From: JAGWBF01 sp965116325
Lineage (GTDB): Bacteria; Chloroflexota; Dehalococcoidia; Lucifugimonadales; JAGWBF01
Assembly: GCA_965116325.1 (NCBI GenBank)
Contig: OZ220675.1
Span: 868,001-932,000 of the forward strand
Length of the DNA: 64,000 nucleotides
Reading direction: 5' to 3'
Below are positions 33,109 to 41,142 of the stretch, in pieces. The notes beneath the pieces are model-generated. The model saw only the letters and a program-made list of their open reading frames with translations, ran no database searches and had not been told where the DNA came from. Positions within the stretch are counted from its first letter, which is position 1. Each line of letters opens with the position of its first letter. A program made the translations under genes and the position numbers.

Positions 33109-33324
33109 ATGGAGATCAAGGCCGATGTGAACGCCGTACTGGTTGGCCGGATTCTGGCGGCAGTGGTTATACTTATGGGCTTTGCCTACAGCGTGAAGGC
33201 GGGGACCTCTTCATTCGGCGGTGGCTTCTGGGTGTTTCTGAGCGCCTTCACCATGCCGCTGGCTTTGGGGTTCATAGTCATAGTGTTGTCGGAGATCCTG
33301 AAAGTGGTGCGGAAGGACAACTAG
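33109..33324 (+). CDS. Small two-helix membrane protein
   Basis: A 71-residue protein with strong RBS aggagggg. Two hydrophobic segments, about residues 10-28 (VLVGRILAAVVILMGFAYS) and 40-63, are separated by a short Ser/Gly loop, and the C-terminus is basic (KVVRKDN). No family is recognised. It may be an accessory membrane subunit; nothing nearby tells what it works with. Confidence 0.6.
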   Translation: MEIKADVNAVLVGRILAAVVILMGFAYSVKAGTSSFGGGFWVFLSAFTMPLALGFIVIVLSEILKVVRKDN

Positions 33325-33630
33325 ACCCCCGGCTTCAGTCTTCAAGCCCCAGGGCCGTCCACAACATAGGAGATCCGGATGCGACCAAGACCACTGGCTT
33401 CTCCGATGCCGACCGCAGGAGCACCTGAATGCATCCACCGTGAGCGGGGCAATGGCGGGTTCTCGCAGGCTCGCAATCCCACTGCCTGAACCGCCGCTAT
33501 GGCTACCGACGGTCCCAATCGCTCTTCGGCGTATGGACTATCCGGCAAGGGCCACGTCACGCGCCGAAAGGTACCGGAATCCCAGCTGGTCCGGGGGATA
33601 CCTGTGGAGGCGAGGCAAAGCTAACGCCCG
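33325..33630. other. Intergenic, nothing supported
   Basis: A 306-base stretch between a plus-strand gene and the minus-strand acyl-CoA ligase, so both genes end into it. Short frames on either strand lack RBS and recognisable sequence. No convincing terminator hairpin with a T tract was found. Confidence 0.5.
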
Positions 33631-35244
33631 CTAGCCCTTTAGCTCCCTCCGTAGGACCTTCCCCGCCGCGCTGACGGGCAGGGAATCGCGGATCTCCAGC
33701 AGCCTGGGGACCTTGTAGGCGGCCAGCTTGCTTCGGCAGTGAATTCGCAGTTCCTCTTGGACATCGCCTTCAGGACGGCCTCGGAACTCTTTCTTGAGCA
33801 CAAGCACCGCCTTCACCGTTTCGCCACGATACCTGTCGGCTACACCCACGACGGCCGCCATCTCCACCATCGGGTGTTCGAAGAACACCTCTTCCACCTC
33901 CCGGGGCCACACCTTGAACCCCGAGGCGTTTATCACATCCTTCTTGCGATCGACGATGTAAAAGTAACCCTCATCGTCCATCCTGGCCAGGTCGCCCGTG
34001 TGCAGCCATCCATCCCGGAGGACATCCGCCGTTTCCTGGGGTCTATTCCAGTAGCCGGCCATGACCTGCGGCCCCCGGATGATCAGCTCCCCAATCTCGC
34101 CCCTGGGCACATCATCCACGCCATCATCGGGGTCCACAATGCGGGCCTCGGTGTCCGGAAGAGGCACCCCTATTGAACCCTCTTTCGCCCTGTGGATGGG
34201 ATTGGCATGAGTTAGGGGAGAGGTCTCAGTCAGGCCGTACCCTTCGATGAGGACTTCGTGTCCCGCCAGCTCATCGAAGGCCCGCTTGACCGCCGGGGGC
34301 AGCGAGGAGGCGCTGGTCCGGGAAGGCCTCAGAGAAGCAAGGCTGAATTTATCCGAGCCCTCCAGGTCGAGGGCTGCGATGTACATGGTGGGCACCGCCG
34401 GAAACCGGGTTGCCTTGTACTCATGTATGGCTGTCAACACCCTCCGTGCATCGAACCGGCGGAAGAGGAGCATGGTTGCTCCTACCAAGATAGGGACGCT
34501 CATGGCGCCTGCGATTCCTCCGATGTGGAACAGGGGAAGGGTGGAGATGAAGGTCTCCTCGCCTGCCTCGTACCCATACCAGGCGGCGAACTGCATAGCA
34601 TTGACCACCATGTTCCGGTGGGTGAGCATTGCTCCTTTGGATATGCCGGTGGTGCCGCCGGTGTAGGGGAGCAAGGCCAGGTCTCGCGCGGGCTCAACGG
34701 GAACAGGCGGGCCGGGTTCTTTGTGGGACTCCATGATGTTCTCGAAACTCGGATCCGGACCATCCCCTCCCACAACGACGATGGCGGGCATGGGCTTCCC
34801 GCCCAGCGCCCCGCTCACCAGGGAATTGGTCGCCTGATCGCACACTACCAGGCGCGGTTGGGCATCATCGAGCTGGCGCATCAGCTCATCCCCGGTGTAC
34901 ATGGGATTGCAGGGTGCAGGAACGGCGCCCGCCTTCAGGATCCCGTAGAAGGCGATAACCAGCTCTGGGCAGTTCTGCATGAAGTAGGCCACCCGGTCCC
35001 CTTTGCTGACCCCCATGTCGGCAAGACCAGCGGCAAAGCAGCCTGAAAGCCTGTCCAGCTCCCGGTACCTCAGTGTAGGAGGCGGCGCGGCGCTATCTCC
35101 CAGGAAGATGATCGCAGGTCTATCCGGGAACTCTTTCGCTGACCTTGTAAGAAAAGAGTGGAGGGGCACATCCGGGTAGTCGAGGCTGGACGAGATGCCG
35201 GGCGAATAGGAGGAAAGCCACGGTCTATAGGAGGGGTTTGGCAT
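33631..35244 (-). CDS. Acyl-CoA ligase (AMP-binding family, FadD-like)
   Basis: A 537-residue ANL-superfamily enzyme. Motifs in order: LLPYTGGTTGISKGAML (ATP loop, about residue 192), IEGYGLTETSPLTH (about 333), GWLHTGDLARMDDEGYFYI (about 415) and the catalytic lysine region AAGKVLRRELKG at the C-terminus. It activates a carboxylic acid to its acyl-CoA with ATP; chain length cannot be read. It is 46 bp downstream of the PorB-like gene on the same strand and probably shares its transcript. Confidence 0.88.
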   Translation of the reverse strand: MPNPSYRPWLSSYSPGISSSLDYPDVPLHSFLTRSAKEFPDRPAIIFLGDSAAPPPTLRYRELDRLSGCFAAGLADMGVSKGDRVAYFMQNCPELVIAFYGILKAGAVPAPCNPMYTGDELMRQLDDAQPRLVVCDQATNSLVSGALGGKPMPAIVVVGGDGPDPSFENIMESHKEPGPPVPVEPARDLALLPYTGGTTGISKGAMLTHRNMVVNAMQFAAWYGYEAGEETFISTLPLFHIGGIAGAMSVPILVGATMLLFRRFDARRVLTAIHEYKATRFPAVPTMYIAALDLEGSDKFSLASLRPSRTSASSLPPAVKRAFDELAGHEVLIEGYGLTETSPLTHANPIHRAKEGSIGVPLPDTEARIVDPDDGVDDVPRGEIGELIIRGPQVMAGYWNRPQETADVLRDGWLHTGDLARMDDEGYFYIVDRKKDVINASGFKVWPREVEEVFFEHPMVEMAAVVGVADRYRGETVKAVLVLKKEFRGRPEGDVQEELRIHCRSKLAAYKVPRLLEIRDSLPVSAAGKVLRRELKG

Positions 35245-35290
35245 CTTCTTCCTCAGGATGTCAAGGGAGGCTAAACGCGGCCCACGGCAG

Positions 35291-36151
35291 CTAGACGTTG
35301 AAGCCGGCAGCCAAGCTGCTCAGCATGCTGTCCTGCTGCCGGACGTACTCTTCCATATCGGCGACCTGGGCGTCGGTAGCCTGGGCGTACCGCCTCTGAG
35401 GAGCGATGTAGTCCCGGATGCTGGCCTTGCGGGGTATGTTTGCCCGGCGGAAGGCCCCGTCTTTCCACTCATACAAGGGCCAGATACCGCACTCCACGGC
35501 GAGGCGGGAGACCTCGACGCCCTTATCATCGTCGTACCCCCACGAAGGGTTGCAGGGAGTCAGTATCTGGATGAAGGCTGGGAGGCGGGTCACGGCCGCC
35601 TTCAGCTTGCGCTCCAGGTCGGCGGGGTGGGATGTGGAGGCTGTTGCCACGTACTCAGCACCGCTGAACATCAGCATCAAGGGGAACTGCTTGCGACTCC
35701 GCACTTTGCCCGAAGGGCGGACGCTGGTGCGGGCCAGAAGGTCGGTGCTTCCCGTGGCGTGGCTGCCGCTGGCGGCGTGGGCTTGGTTGTCGCACACCAC
35801 GTGCAGGTACTTGTAACCCTGCTGGAAGGCCGTCGCCATGTCTGCAAGTCCCATGTCGATCTGGCCGTCACCGTCGATGACGACTATGGGCCGGTCGATC
35901 CCACGGATGTCCATGGCTGTGCGCATGGCTGCGCAGGCGCTGTCATGGGTGCCGAGCCCGCTGCGCTGGAGAAAGTCGCGCCCTATGCCGCATCCCTGCC
36001 CAAAGATAATGGGTGCCTCATCTTCCAGGATGTCGAATATTATCTGCATCACCAGCCGGGTTGCCAGGTTGGAGGGACACCCCGGGCACTGGTTGGCGGT
36101 GACATTCATCCAGACCTTTTTTTCGACGGTCTCCATCATCATTTTAGGCAT
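35291..36151 (-). CDS. porB: 2-oxoacid:ferredoxin oxidoreductase beta subunit (TPP-binding)
   Basis: A 286-residue subunit. The N-terminal CPGC (residues about 22-25) and a later Cys in QGCGIGRD supply Fe-S ligands. The thiamine diphosphate motif is VIDGDGQIDMGLADMATA (about 114-131) followed by VVCDNQAHAASGSHATGST. RBS agggag lies ten bases before ATG. The family oxidatively decarboxylates a 2-oxoacid to acyl-CoA and reduces ferredoxin. Pyruvate is the default guess; the adjacent acyl-CoA ligase leaves aryl or branched 2-oxoacids open. Confidence 0.83.
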   Translation of the reverse strand: MPKMMMETVEKKVWMNVTANQCPGCPSNLATRLVMQIIFDILEDEAPIIFGQGCGIGRDFLQRSGLGTHDSACAAMRTAMDIRGIDRPIVVIDGDGQIDMGLADMATAFQQGYKYLHVVCDNQAHAASGSHATGSTDLLARTSVRPSGKVRSRKQFPLMLMFSGAEYVATASTSHPADLERKLKAAVTRLPAFIQILTPCNPSWGYDDDKGVEVSRLAVECGIWPLYEWKDGAFRRANIPRKASIRDYIAPQRRYAQATDAQVADMEEYVRQQDSMLSSLAAGFNV

Positions 36152-36180
36152 AGCGCTTCAACTCCCTGACGGCCATTCTT

Positions 36181-37440
36181 TTACCCGGCTCCCAAGGCCT
36201 GCCGCAGCATAGCTTCATCCTCTATCACATTGAAGTGCCAGGACTGCTCCGGCACGAGTTTCCCGGGTTCCAACGCCTGGAACCCCTCTTCTACCATGTA
36301 CTGGATGTCGTAGTAGGTAACGTCCCGGCCGCCCAGCCCCACGGTTCGCCCTATCACGGTCGGAGGCACAGCCTCACCGAAGAGAGCGCTCTTGAGGTCA
36401 TGGAACACGGCGGAAACCGTGTTCCGGTCCATGACCACCACAACCTTGGAACCCCTCAGGGCATCGGCCAACTCCCGTCCAGGGAATGGGCGGTAGGTCC
36501 TTATCTTAACCAGGCCCACCTTCTTGCCCTGGTCCCGCAACATGTCGATGGCGACCCGGGCCGTCGAGACCAGGGAACCCATGCCGACCAGGATGACCTC
36601 GGCATCATCCGTCCTATAGCTCTCCAGGAGTCCGCCGTATCCGCGCCCGAACATCTCCTGGTACTCCTCGTGGACATCCTGGATCATCTGCTTGGCGGTG
36701 TGGTTCAGCGCGTAGTCAAGCTGGTAGCGGCGCTCCATGTACTCCCGGTCTACATCCACGTAGCCGTAGCCGCTCATTCGCGCGCCCGAGTAGTACCCGG
36801 AGAAGTCCACGTTCTTCAGGAAGTCGATCTCCGGCGGGATCTGGAAGGGCGGCAGGAACCGGTCAACCATCTCCCGGGTCGGCAGCATAACGGGATAGCT
36901 GTTGTGGGACACCTCCCAGCCGTCGTAGGTGACGAAGGCGGGCAGAAGGATGTCCGGGTGTTCGCTGACCTTGTACGCCTGCAGGATAGTATCGAAGACA
37001 TCCTGGGCGTTCTCGCAGTGGTAGTGAATCCAATGGATGTCCCGGTACATTATCGTGTCCTGGTCATCGGTACGGACCACCGCCGGGGGCTCCAGGGCCC
37101 GGTGGGCAACGGTAATGACGATGGGTATCCGGGCATAAGAAGCGAAAATGAGCTGCTGGGCGGCGTACAGCAGGCCCTCGGAGTTGGTGGCGAAGGAGCA
37201 GCGCACTCCGGACTGGGTGGCCACGCACTGGGCGTTCATCACGCTCCGCTCGTTCTGCAGCTCTATCACCCTGGCATCCAGGTCTCCCTTGGAGATCATT
37301 CGGGAAGCTTCTTCGCCCACCTCATCGGAGGGGCCGATGGGAAAGAAGCACAGCACCTGGATGCGGGCCAACTGAAGAGCTTTGGCGGCCGCTTTGTTGC
37401 CCGTAAGGGCGGTGCGCTCCAGTTCAATCCCTGTGGACAT
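36181..37440 (-). CDS. porA: 2-oxoacid:ferredoxin oxidoreductase alpha subunit
   Basis: A 419-residue subunit with the pyrimidine-binding domain first (TGNKAAAKALQLARIQV; ATNSEGLLYAAQQLIF near residue 88) and the transketolase C-terminal-like domain later (ILVGMGSLVSTARVAIDML; VVMDRNTVS). The frame opens six codons earlier, but the ATG at 37440 directly follows gcgggagg and is preferred. It lies 29 bp before porB-like and 41 bp after the gamma-delta gene. Confidence 0.83.
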   Translation of the reverse strand: MSTGIELERTALTGNKAAAKALQLARIQVLCFFPIGPSDEVGEEASRMISKGDLDARVIELQNERSVMNAQCVATQSGVRCSFATNSEGLLYAAQQLIFASYARIPIVITVAHRALEPPAVVRTDDQDTIMYRDIHWIHYHCENAQDVFDTILQAYKVSEHPDILLPAFVTYDGWEVSHNSYPVMLPTREMVDRFLPPFQIPPEIDFLKNVDFSGYYSGARMSGYGYVDVDREYMERRYQLDYALNHTAKQMIQDVHEEYQEMFGRGYGGLLESYRTDDAEVILVGMGSLVSTARVAIDMLRDQGKKVGLVKIRTYRPFPGRELADALRGSKVVVVMDRNTVSAVFHDLKSALFGEAVPPTVIGRTVGLGGRDVTYYDIQYMVEEGFQALEPGKLVPEQSWHFNVIEDEAMLRQALGAG

Positions 37441-37481
37441 GAAACCTCCCGCGGGCACCGGATGTGCCCGCCTGACGGGTG

Positions 37482-38525
37482 CTAGGACTCGCCGTCCTTC
37501 TCTTCGTCGCCCATGGAGTACCGGGCCTTTGAGTAGATCTCCTCGTGGTGGGGCTCCATGGTGATGTCCTCGTAGTTGGGCCGGTCCTTCAGCACCTTAT
37601 CTTCGTCTATCATGGTAAGGGCCTCTCCCACACACACCTCGGCGCAGATACCGCAGCCCCGGCAAAAGTCCACGTCGATGCGGTAGCCCTGCTGTGGGAG
37701 CCCCTCCCGCACTATGAAACCTGTGCCGTCGGGGCACATAACCTCGCTGATACAGGAACTGGGGCAGATGCACTTGCTGTCGACGCACACCGGAATGGAG
37801 TCCCGCCAGACAAAGGGACTGCCCTTGGTGTACCCCGGCAGCTCATCGTAGCGGTCGAACCTGTAGTGCTGGGTCAGGTCATCCACCTGGACTCGCTGAA
37901 ACCCTCGGGCTTTGTTGGAGCTGTCGTACTTGACGCCCCCGATAGCCTTCACCGACTGGTAAGCTTCCACCGCAGCCCTGGCGTTGGCATCTCCCACCGA
38001 GCCGGGTAGGGCATCCCTCACCTCGGCCCGGAGCTCGGTAAGGTCCATGCTCTCGGTGATGCGCGCATAAGCTCCCAGCAAACACAGACCGACGGGCGGA
38101 GGGTACCTGTGAAGCAGCCTCTGGCAGATTTCCGTGGCATCCACCGTGGCCACTACGCCTCGGAAAGAGAATGGAAGATCGATCTCCTCGGGAGCCTTGG
38201 GGGAGTTCACCAGCAGGGTGCCTTCCTTCATCCTGGCCACAGCATCGGCCACAAGGTCGTGGCTGTTGTGGCGGGCTGTGTTCAGCAGCTCTTCCTGGAA
38301 GATGATCACTTCGGAGGGATGGTAGTTGGCGCAGCTCGCCAGCCCCGGAGAATCGGATATCTTGACGTAGTTGATGACGGGTGCGCTCCGGGCGCGGGTG
38401 CCCGGATAGACGTTCACGGAAACGTAGCTGCCCATCCGGGAGTGCACCTTGGAAAGCACCTCCCCGGCCTGCACCGATCCCTGGCCGGACATGCAAATCA
38501 GGTTAAGCTCTCGAACTTCGGGCAC
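37482..38525 (-). CDS. porG: 2-oxoacid:ferredoxin oxidoreductase, fused gamma and delta subunits
   Basis: A 347-residue protein from GTG with ggag eight bases before. Residues 1-180 are the gamma domain (LICMSGQGSVQAGEVL, then YVSVNVYPGTRARSAPV). Residues about 250-320 are a ferredoxin-like delta domain with CVDSKCICPSSC and CRGCGICAEVC, enough cysteines for two [4Fe-4S] clusters, the second motif being canonical. Gamma and delta are separate genes in many archaea and bacteria; the fusion, and the order gamma-delta, alpha, beta, is a known variant. Confidence 0.8.
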   Translation of the reverse strand: MPEVRELNLICMSGQGSVQAGEVLSKVHSRMGSYVSVNVYPGTRARSAPVINYVKISDSPGLASCANYHPSEVIIFQEELLNTARHNSHDLVADAVARMKEGTLLVNSPKAPEEIDLPFSFRGVVATVDATEICQRLLHRYPPPVGLCLLGAYARITESMDLTELRAEVRDALPGSVGDANARAAVEAYQSVKAIGGVKYDSSNKARGFQRVQVDDLTQHYRFDRYDELPGYTKGSPFVWRDSIPVCVDSKCICPSSCISEVMCPDGTGFIVREGLPQQGYRIDVDFCRGCGICAEVCVGEALTMIDEDKVLKDRPNYEDITMEPHHEEIYSKARYSMGDEEKDGES

Positions 38526-38762
38526 CGAACATCTCCAACGAGCGAAAAATCAAAGGCGGACAGATGTGCTGTAGCATACTGTAGATGAATGGTAGGCTAG
38601 TCCACCCAATGGGAAGGTGTCAAGAATACTGCTATTCCAGCCGAGACATTTCTCGTATGCTCGGCCTGCAATTGCCCGGCCGGAGAGTTCGGTCAGATTT
38701 TATGCACACGAGAGGGGCACCTACGAGAAGGTGAGACTGCGGCTATGCAGTTCACCTAGACC
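38526..38762. other. Por operon upstream region with hairpins
   Basis: A 237-base stretch between the stop of the MBL gene and the start of the Por operon, both minus strand. GCCGAG (38640-38645) and CTCGGC (38660-38665) form a stem. On the minus strand TTGACA (38623-38618) is a perfect -35, but no good -10 at 16-18 bases is seen. It probably carries the Por promoter. Confidence 0.4.
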
Positions 38763-39680
38763 TTAAGTTCCATACCAGTTGTAGGTTGCGTGGGGCCGTT
38801 GTGCCCAAGCCTGCTGACCAATTGTTCGCATCGCCGGGCCCAAGGCGGCCATCTGGCGCGCCCACTCTTCCTTGCCTGCGCGATGCCACATGCCATGACC
38901 GGGAAATACCCATTCCACGTCAAGAGTGGCTAGCTTCTCCATAGTCTCGGCAAGAATCTCCCAAGAATGAAAAGTCTGGTTTGGGAAAACATCCAGCTCC
39001 CCGCGGCGATGGTTCCAGTGAAGCGTGTCCCCTGTGAACAGGAGCCGGTCATCGATGTGAAACACCACATGCCCCCGGGTATGCCCCGGCGCAGGAATTC
39101 CCTGCACCCCGGGCGAAATAAATGCAACGCCCTTTTCTCCAATCAGATCGGTCGAGAGAGGAGCGGCATCCCCGTCGGCCTCGCCAATCCAGACCCGGGC
39201 GCCATAACGCTCGGCCCAGAGGTCGTAGTCAGCAACATCATCCCGATGGCTCAGCAGGACGTGGGCAATTCCGCCCAAATCATGTACGCTCACGGCAAGC
39301 GGCCGGCTGAATCGGGGAGAGTCGATCATGAGGTTTCCCTCGGGGCGCTTCACTAGATAAGAATGGGCACCGAATGATGCGTGGGAGTTATTCCCCAAAG
39401 CGAACACTCCTTCGGTAAGGAGGTGGGGGAAAATGCCTGGCGGTTGGACGGGCTTTTTGAGATTGCCAATTGACCTTGTGGGACAGGCGGCGGCGGCACG
39501 CCACAAAGCGGCCTCCTGCTCAGGTCCATTGGGCTGGCTGGCGATGAGAGAGCGCCCGCCGGCATCCATTCCGATCAGGTCGGGGGCCCAGTGTCGGGCC
39601 GCGTCGCATCGTATGCAGCGGGTATCCACGAACCATGCGCCCGGGACGTTATCCGGGTGGGACTGGTCGAATCTGGGCAT
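38763..39680 (-). CDS. MBL-fold hydrolase with N-terminal ferredoxin-like segment
   Basis: A 305-residue protein. Residues 1-75 resemble a single-cluster ferredoxin: CIRC near residue 22 and AAAACPTRSIG near residue 67. The rest is a metallo-beta-lactamase fold with LLSHRDDVADYDLWAERYG in place of the usual HxHxDH, GIPAPGHTRGHVVFH and FTGDTLHW. The HRDDVAD form marks a separate known-looking MBL branch found with ferredoxin-type N-termini. Function is unassigned. Confidence 0.7.
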   Translation of the reverse strand: MPRFDQSHPDNVPGAWFVDTRCIRCDAARHWAPDLIGMDAGGRSLIASQPNGPEQEAALWRAAAACPTRSIGNLKKPVQPPGIFPHLLTEGVFALGNNSHASFGAHSYLVKRPEGNLMIDSPRFSRPLAVSVHDLGGIAHVLLSHRDDVADYDLWAERYGARVWIGEADGDAAPLSTDLIGEKGVAFISPGVQGIPAPGHTRGHVVFHIDDRLLFTGDTLHWNHRRGELDVFPNQTFHSWEILAETMEKLATLDVEWVFPGHGMWHRAGKEEWARQMAALGPAMRTIGQQAWAQRPHATYNWYGT

Positions 39681-39704
39681 TGCTGGACTCTTCCTAACCG
39701 CGCG

Positions 39705-40367
39705 CTACTTGCCCGGCGGCCAGGTTTCCATGTTGTAAGCCATGTGCCAGAAGAGCCACTCGTACCGGCTGCTTACCACGAAAGCCGTCCGCATCTGCTC
39801 CAACTCTACTGGGCCCGCAGTCTTTGCGCACTCATCCACAAAAGAGCGCCAGGCAGCCACGCTGTCCTTCAGCAGGCCCTCAGTGTAGGGGGACGACCAT
39901 TGGGAATAGACCGGATGGTCCAGCTCGCCCAGCATGTCGCCCAGCTCATGGTAGGTCCATGGGCAGGGGAGGAGGGCAGCCGCTGTGGGCCCAAGGCCCA
40001 TCAGGGATGCGGTCGCAAGCATGTGGTTGACGTAGCCGAGGCAGGTCGGGGAGCGTCCAACTGCTTCAGCCTCCTCCGGTGTGAGATCCACCAGGGACAT
40101 CATCTTCTGGTGCAGGGGCCTCTCCACAGGAGTGGAAACCCGGTGGGAGAGGAGCTCCAGGTTGTGGCTATCCGGGGCTTTGGCCAAGGCGAGGGCCACC
40201 GTCCGGCCAAACCCTTCCAGGTAGAGGTAGTCCTGGGCCATGTAGTACCGGAACTTCTCCAGGGGCAGGGTGCCGGCCCGAAGCTCTGCCAGGAAGGGGT
40301 TGGCCTTTATCTGCTGCCAGATGGGGGAGGCTTCCGCCTTTAAGCGCTCCGAGAAACTATCGGCCAT
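39705..40367 (-). CDS. tenA: TenA/THI-4 family protein
   Basis: A 220-residue all-helical TenA-like protein. Family segments are FRYYMAQDYLYLEGFGRTVALA (about residues 39-60), ALLPCPWTYHELG with the catalytic-type Cys (about 131-143) and FVVSSRYEWLFWHMAYNME near the C-terminus. TenA hydrolyses aminopyrimidine thiamine breakdown products for salvage. No other thiamine genes are here. It overlaps the start of the next gene upstream by 11 bases. Confidence 0.82.
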   Translation of the reverse strand: MADSFSERLKAEASPIWQQIKANPFLAELRAGTLPLEKFRYYMAQDYLYLEGFGRTVALALAKAPDSHNLELLSHRVSTPVERPLHQKMMSLVDLTPEEAEAVGRSPTCLGYVNHMLATASLMGLGPTAAALLPCPWTYHELGDMLGELDHPVYSQWSSPYTEGLLKDSVAAWRSFVDECAKTAGPVELEQMRTAFVVSSRYEWLFWHMAYNMETWPPGK

Positions 40368-40962
40368 ATCTTCCTGCCTGTATTGCCCTGTTTGTCTCTA
40401 GCCCTTCGGCTAGTGGTGCGCTGCTCGACGCTGGCGGCGCAAGGTTCTCGTCCTGGTACCGTCCCTCGTATCCCTGGAGAACCTGCCGGTCCAGGTTGAA
40501 GAAGATGAGCTGGCCAATCCTGGCATTGCGTCCTAGGCGGAACCCGTGGGGATTCAGCACCGTGAGCATCACCTGGGACCTGCCCCGATAGCCCGCATCC
40601 CATACGGCCGTGTGCACCGTCACCCCGGAGCGCAGGAGGCTGGACCGGGGCTGCATAAGGGCCATGATATGGAGGGGCAGGCTGATGCGCTCGTTAAGAA
40701 CTGCAAGATAGGGACCGGGCGCCAAGTCCAGGCTCCCCGAGGCATCCCATTGGAGGTGGCGTGTAGACGACAGGGAGCGGCTGGCTTCGGTCATCTCTCC
40801 AGCGGAGGTGTACTCCATCACCTCTCCCACCGTGACATCGAACCCGTTGGGCTGTACCTGGACGTCCAAGTCCAGGTAGCCGGCGATCAGGGGGTCGGGG
40901 TCTTCCAGCAGCTCGAGGATGGACTGCCGGCTCAACGCTGCGCCGCCAGGCAGATCATTCAT
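40357..40962 (-). CDS. dUTPase / dCTP-deaminase superfamily protein
   Basis: A 201-residue trimeric-dUTPase-fold protein. It has QPRSSLLRSGVTV (phosphate-binding motif), HTAVWDAGYRGRSQ (active-site strand) and NARIGQLIFFNL. The YRG is dUTPase-like; the position of the deaminase catalytic Glu (as in LEF of dCTP deaminase) appears to be Thr, which argues against simple dCTP deamination. The frame is open to 40995, but ATG 40962 behind ggaggcggc is preferred. Substrate is therefore uncertain between dUTP and another nucleotide. Confidence 0.7.
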   Translation of the reverse strand: MNDLPGGAALSRQSILELLEDPDPLIAGYLDLDVQVQPNGFDVTVGEVMEYTSAGEMTEASRSLSSTRHLQWDASGSLDLAPGPYLAVLNERISLPLHIMALMQPRSSLLRSGVTVHTAVWDAGYRGRSQVMLTVLNPHGFRLGRNARIGQLIFFNLDRQVLQGYEGRYQDENLAPPASSSAPLAEGLETNRAIQAGRYGR

Positions 40963-41142
40963 GCCGCCGCCTCCACACGTTCGATGCATCCGCATTCTAG
41001 CACAGCCGCCTCAACCTCCTCTCTCGATAAGGGCTTCCCAAGGGCGGATCGGCGTGAGATCGCCCTATGGTATATTTGTTCAACGTTGCCTGCGCCAGCC
41101 AGTTTAACCGGTCTCACCAATAGGGCGCAGTTCGGAAATACT

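Noticed and set aside
33440..33634. 64-codon frame upstream of the acyl-CoA ligase end
   Set aside because: Pro/Arg-rich with no RBS or homology; likely chance.
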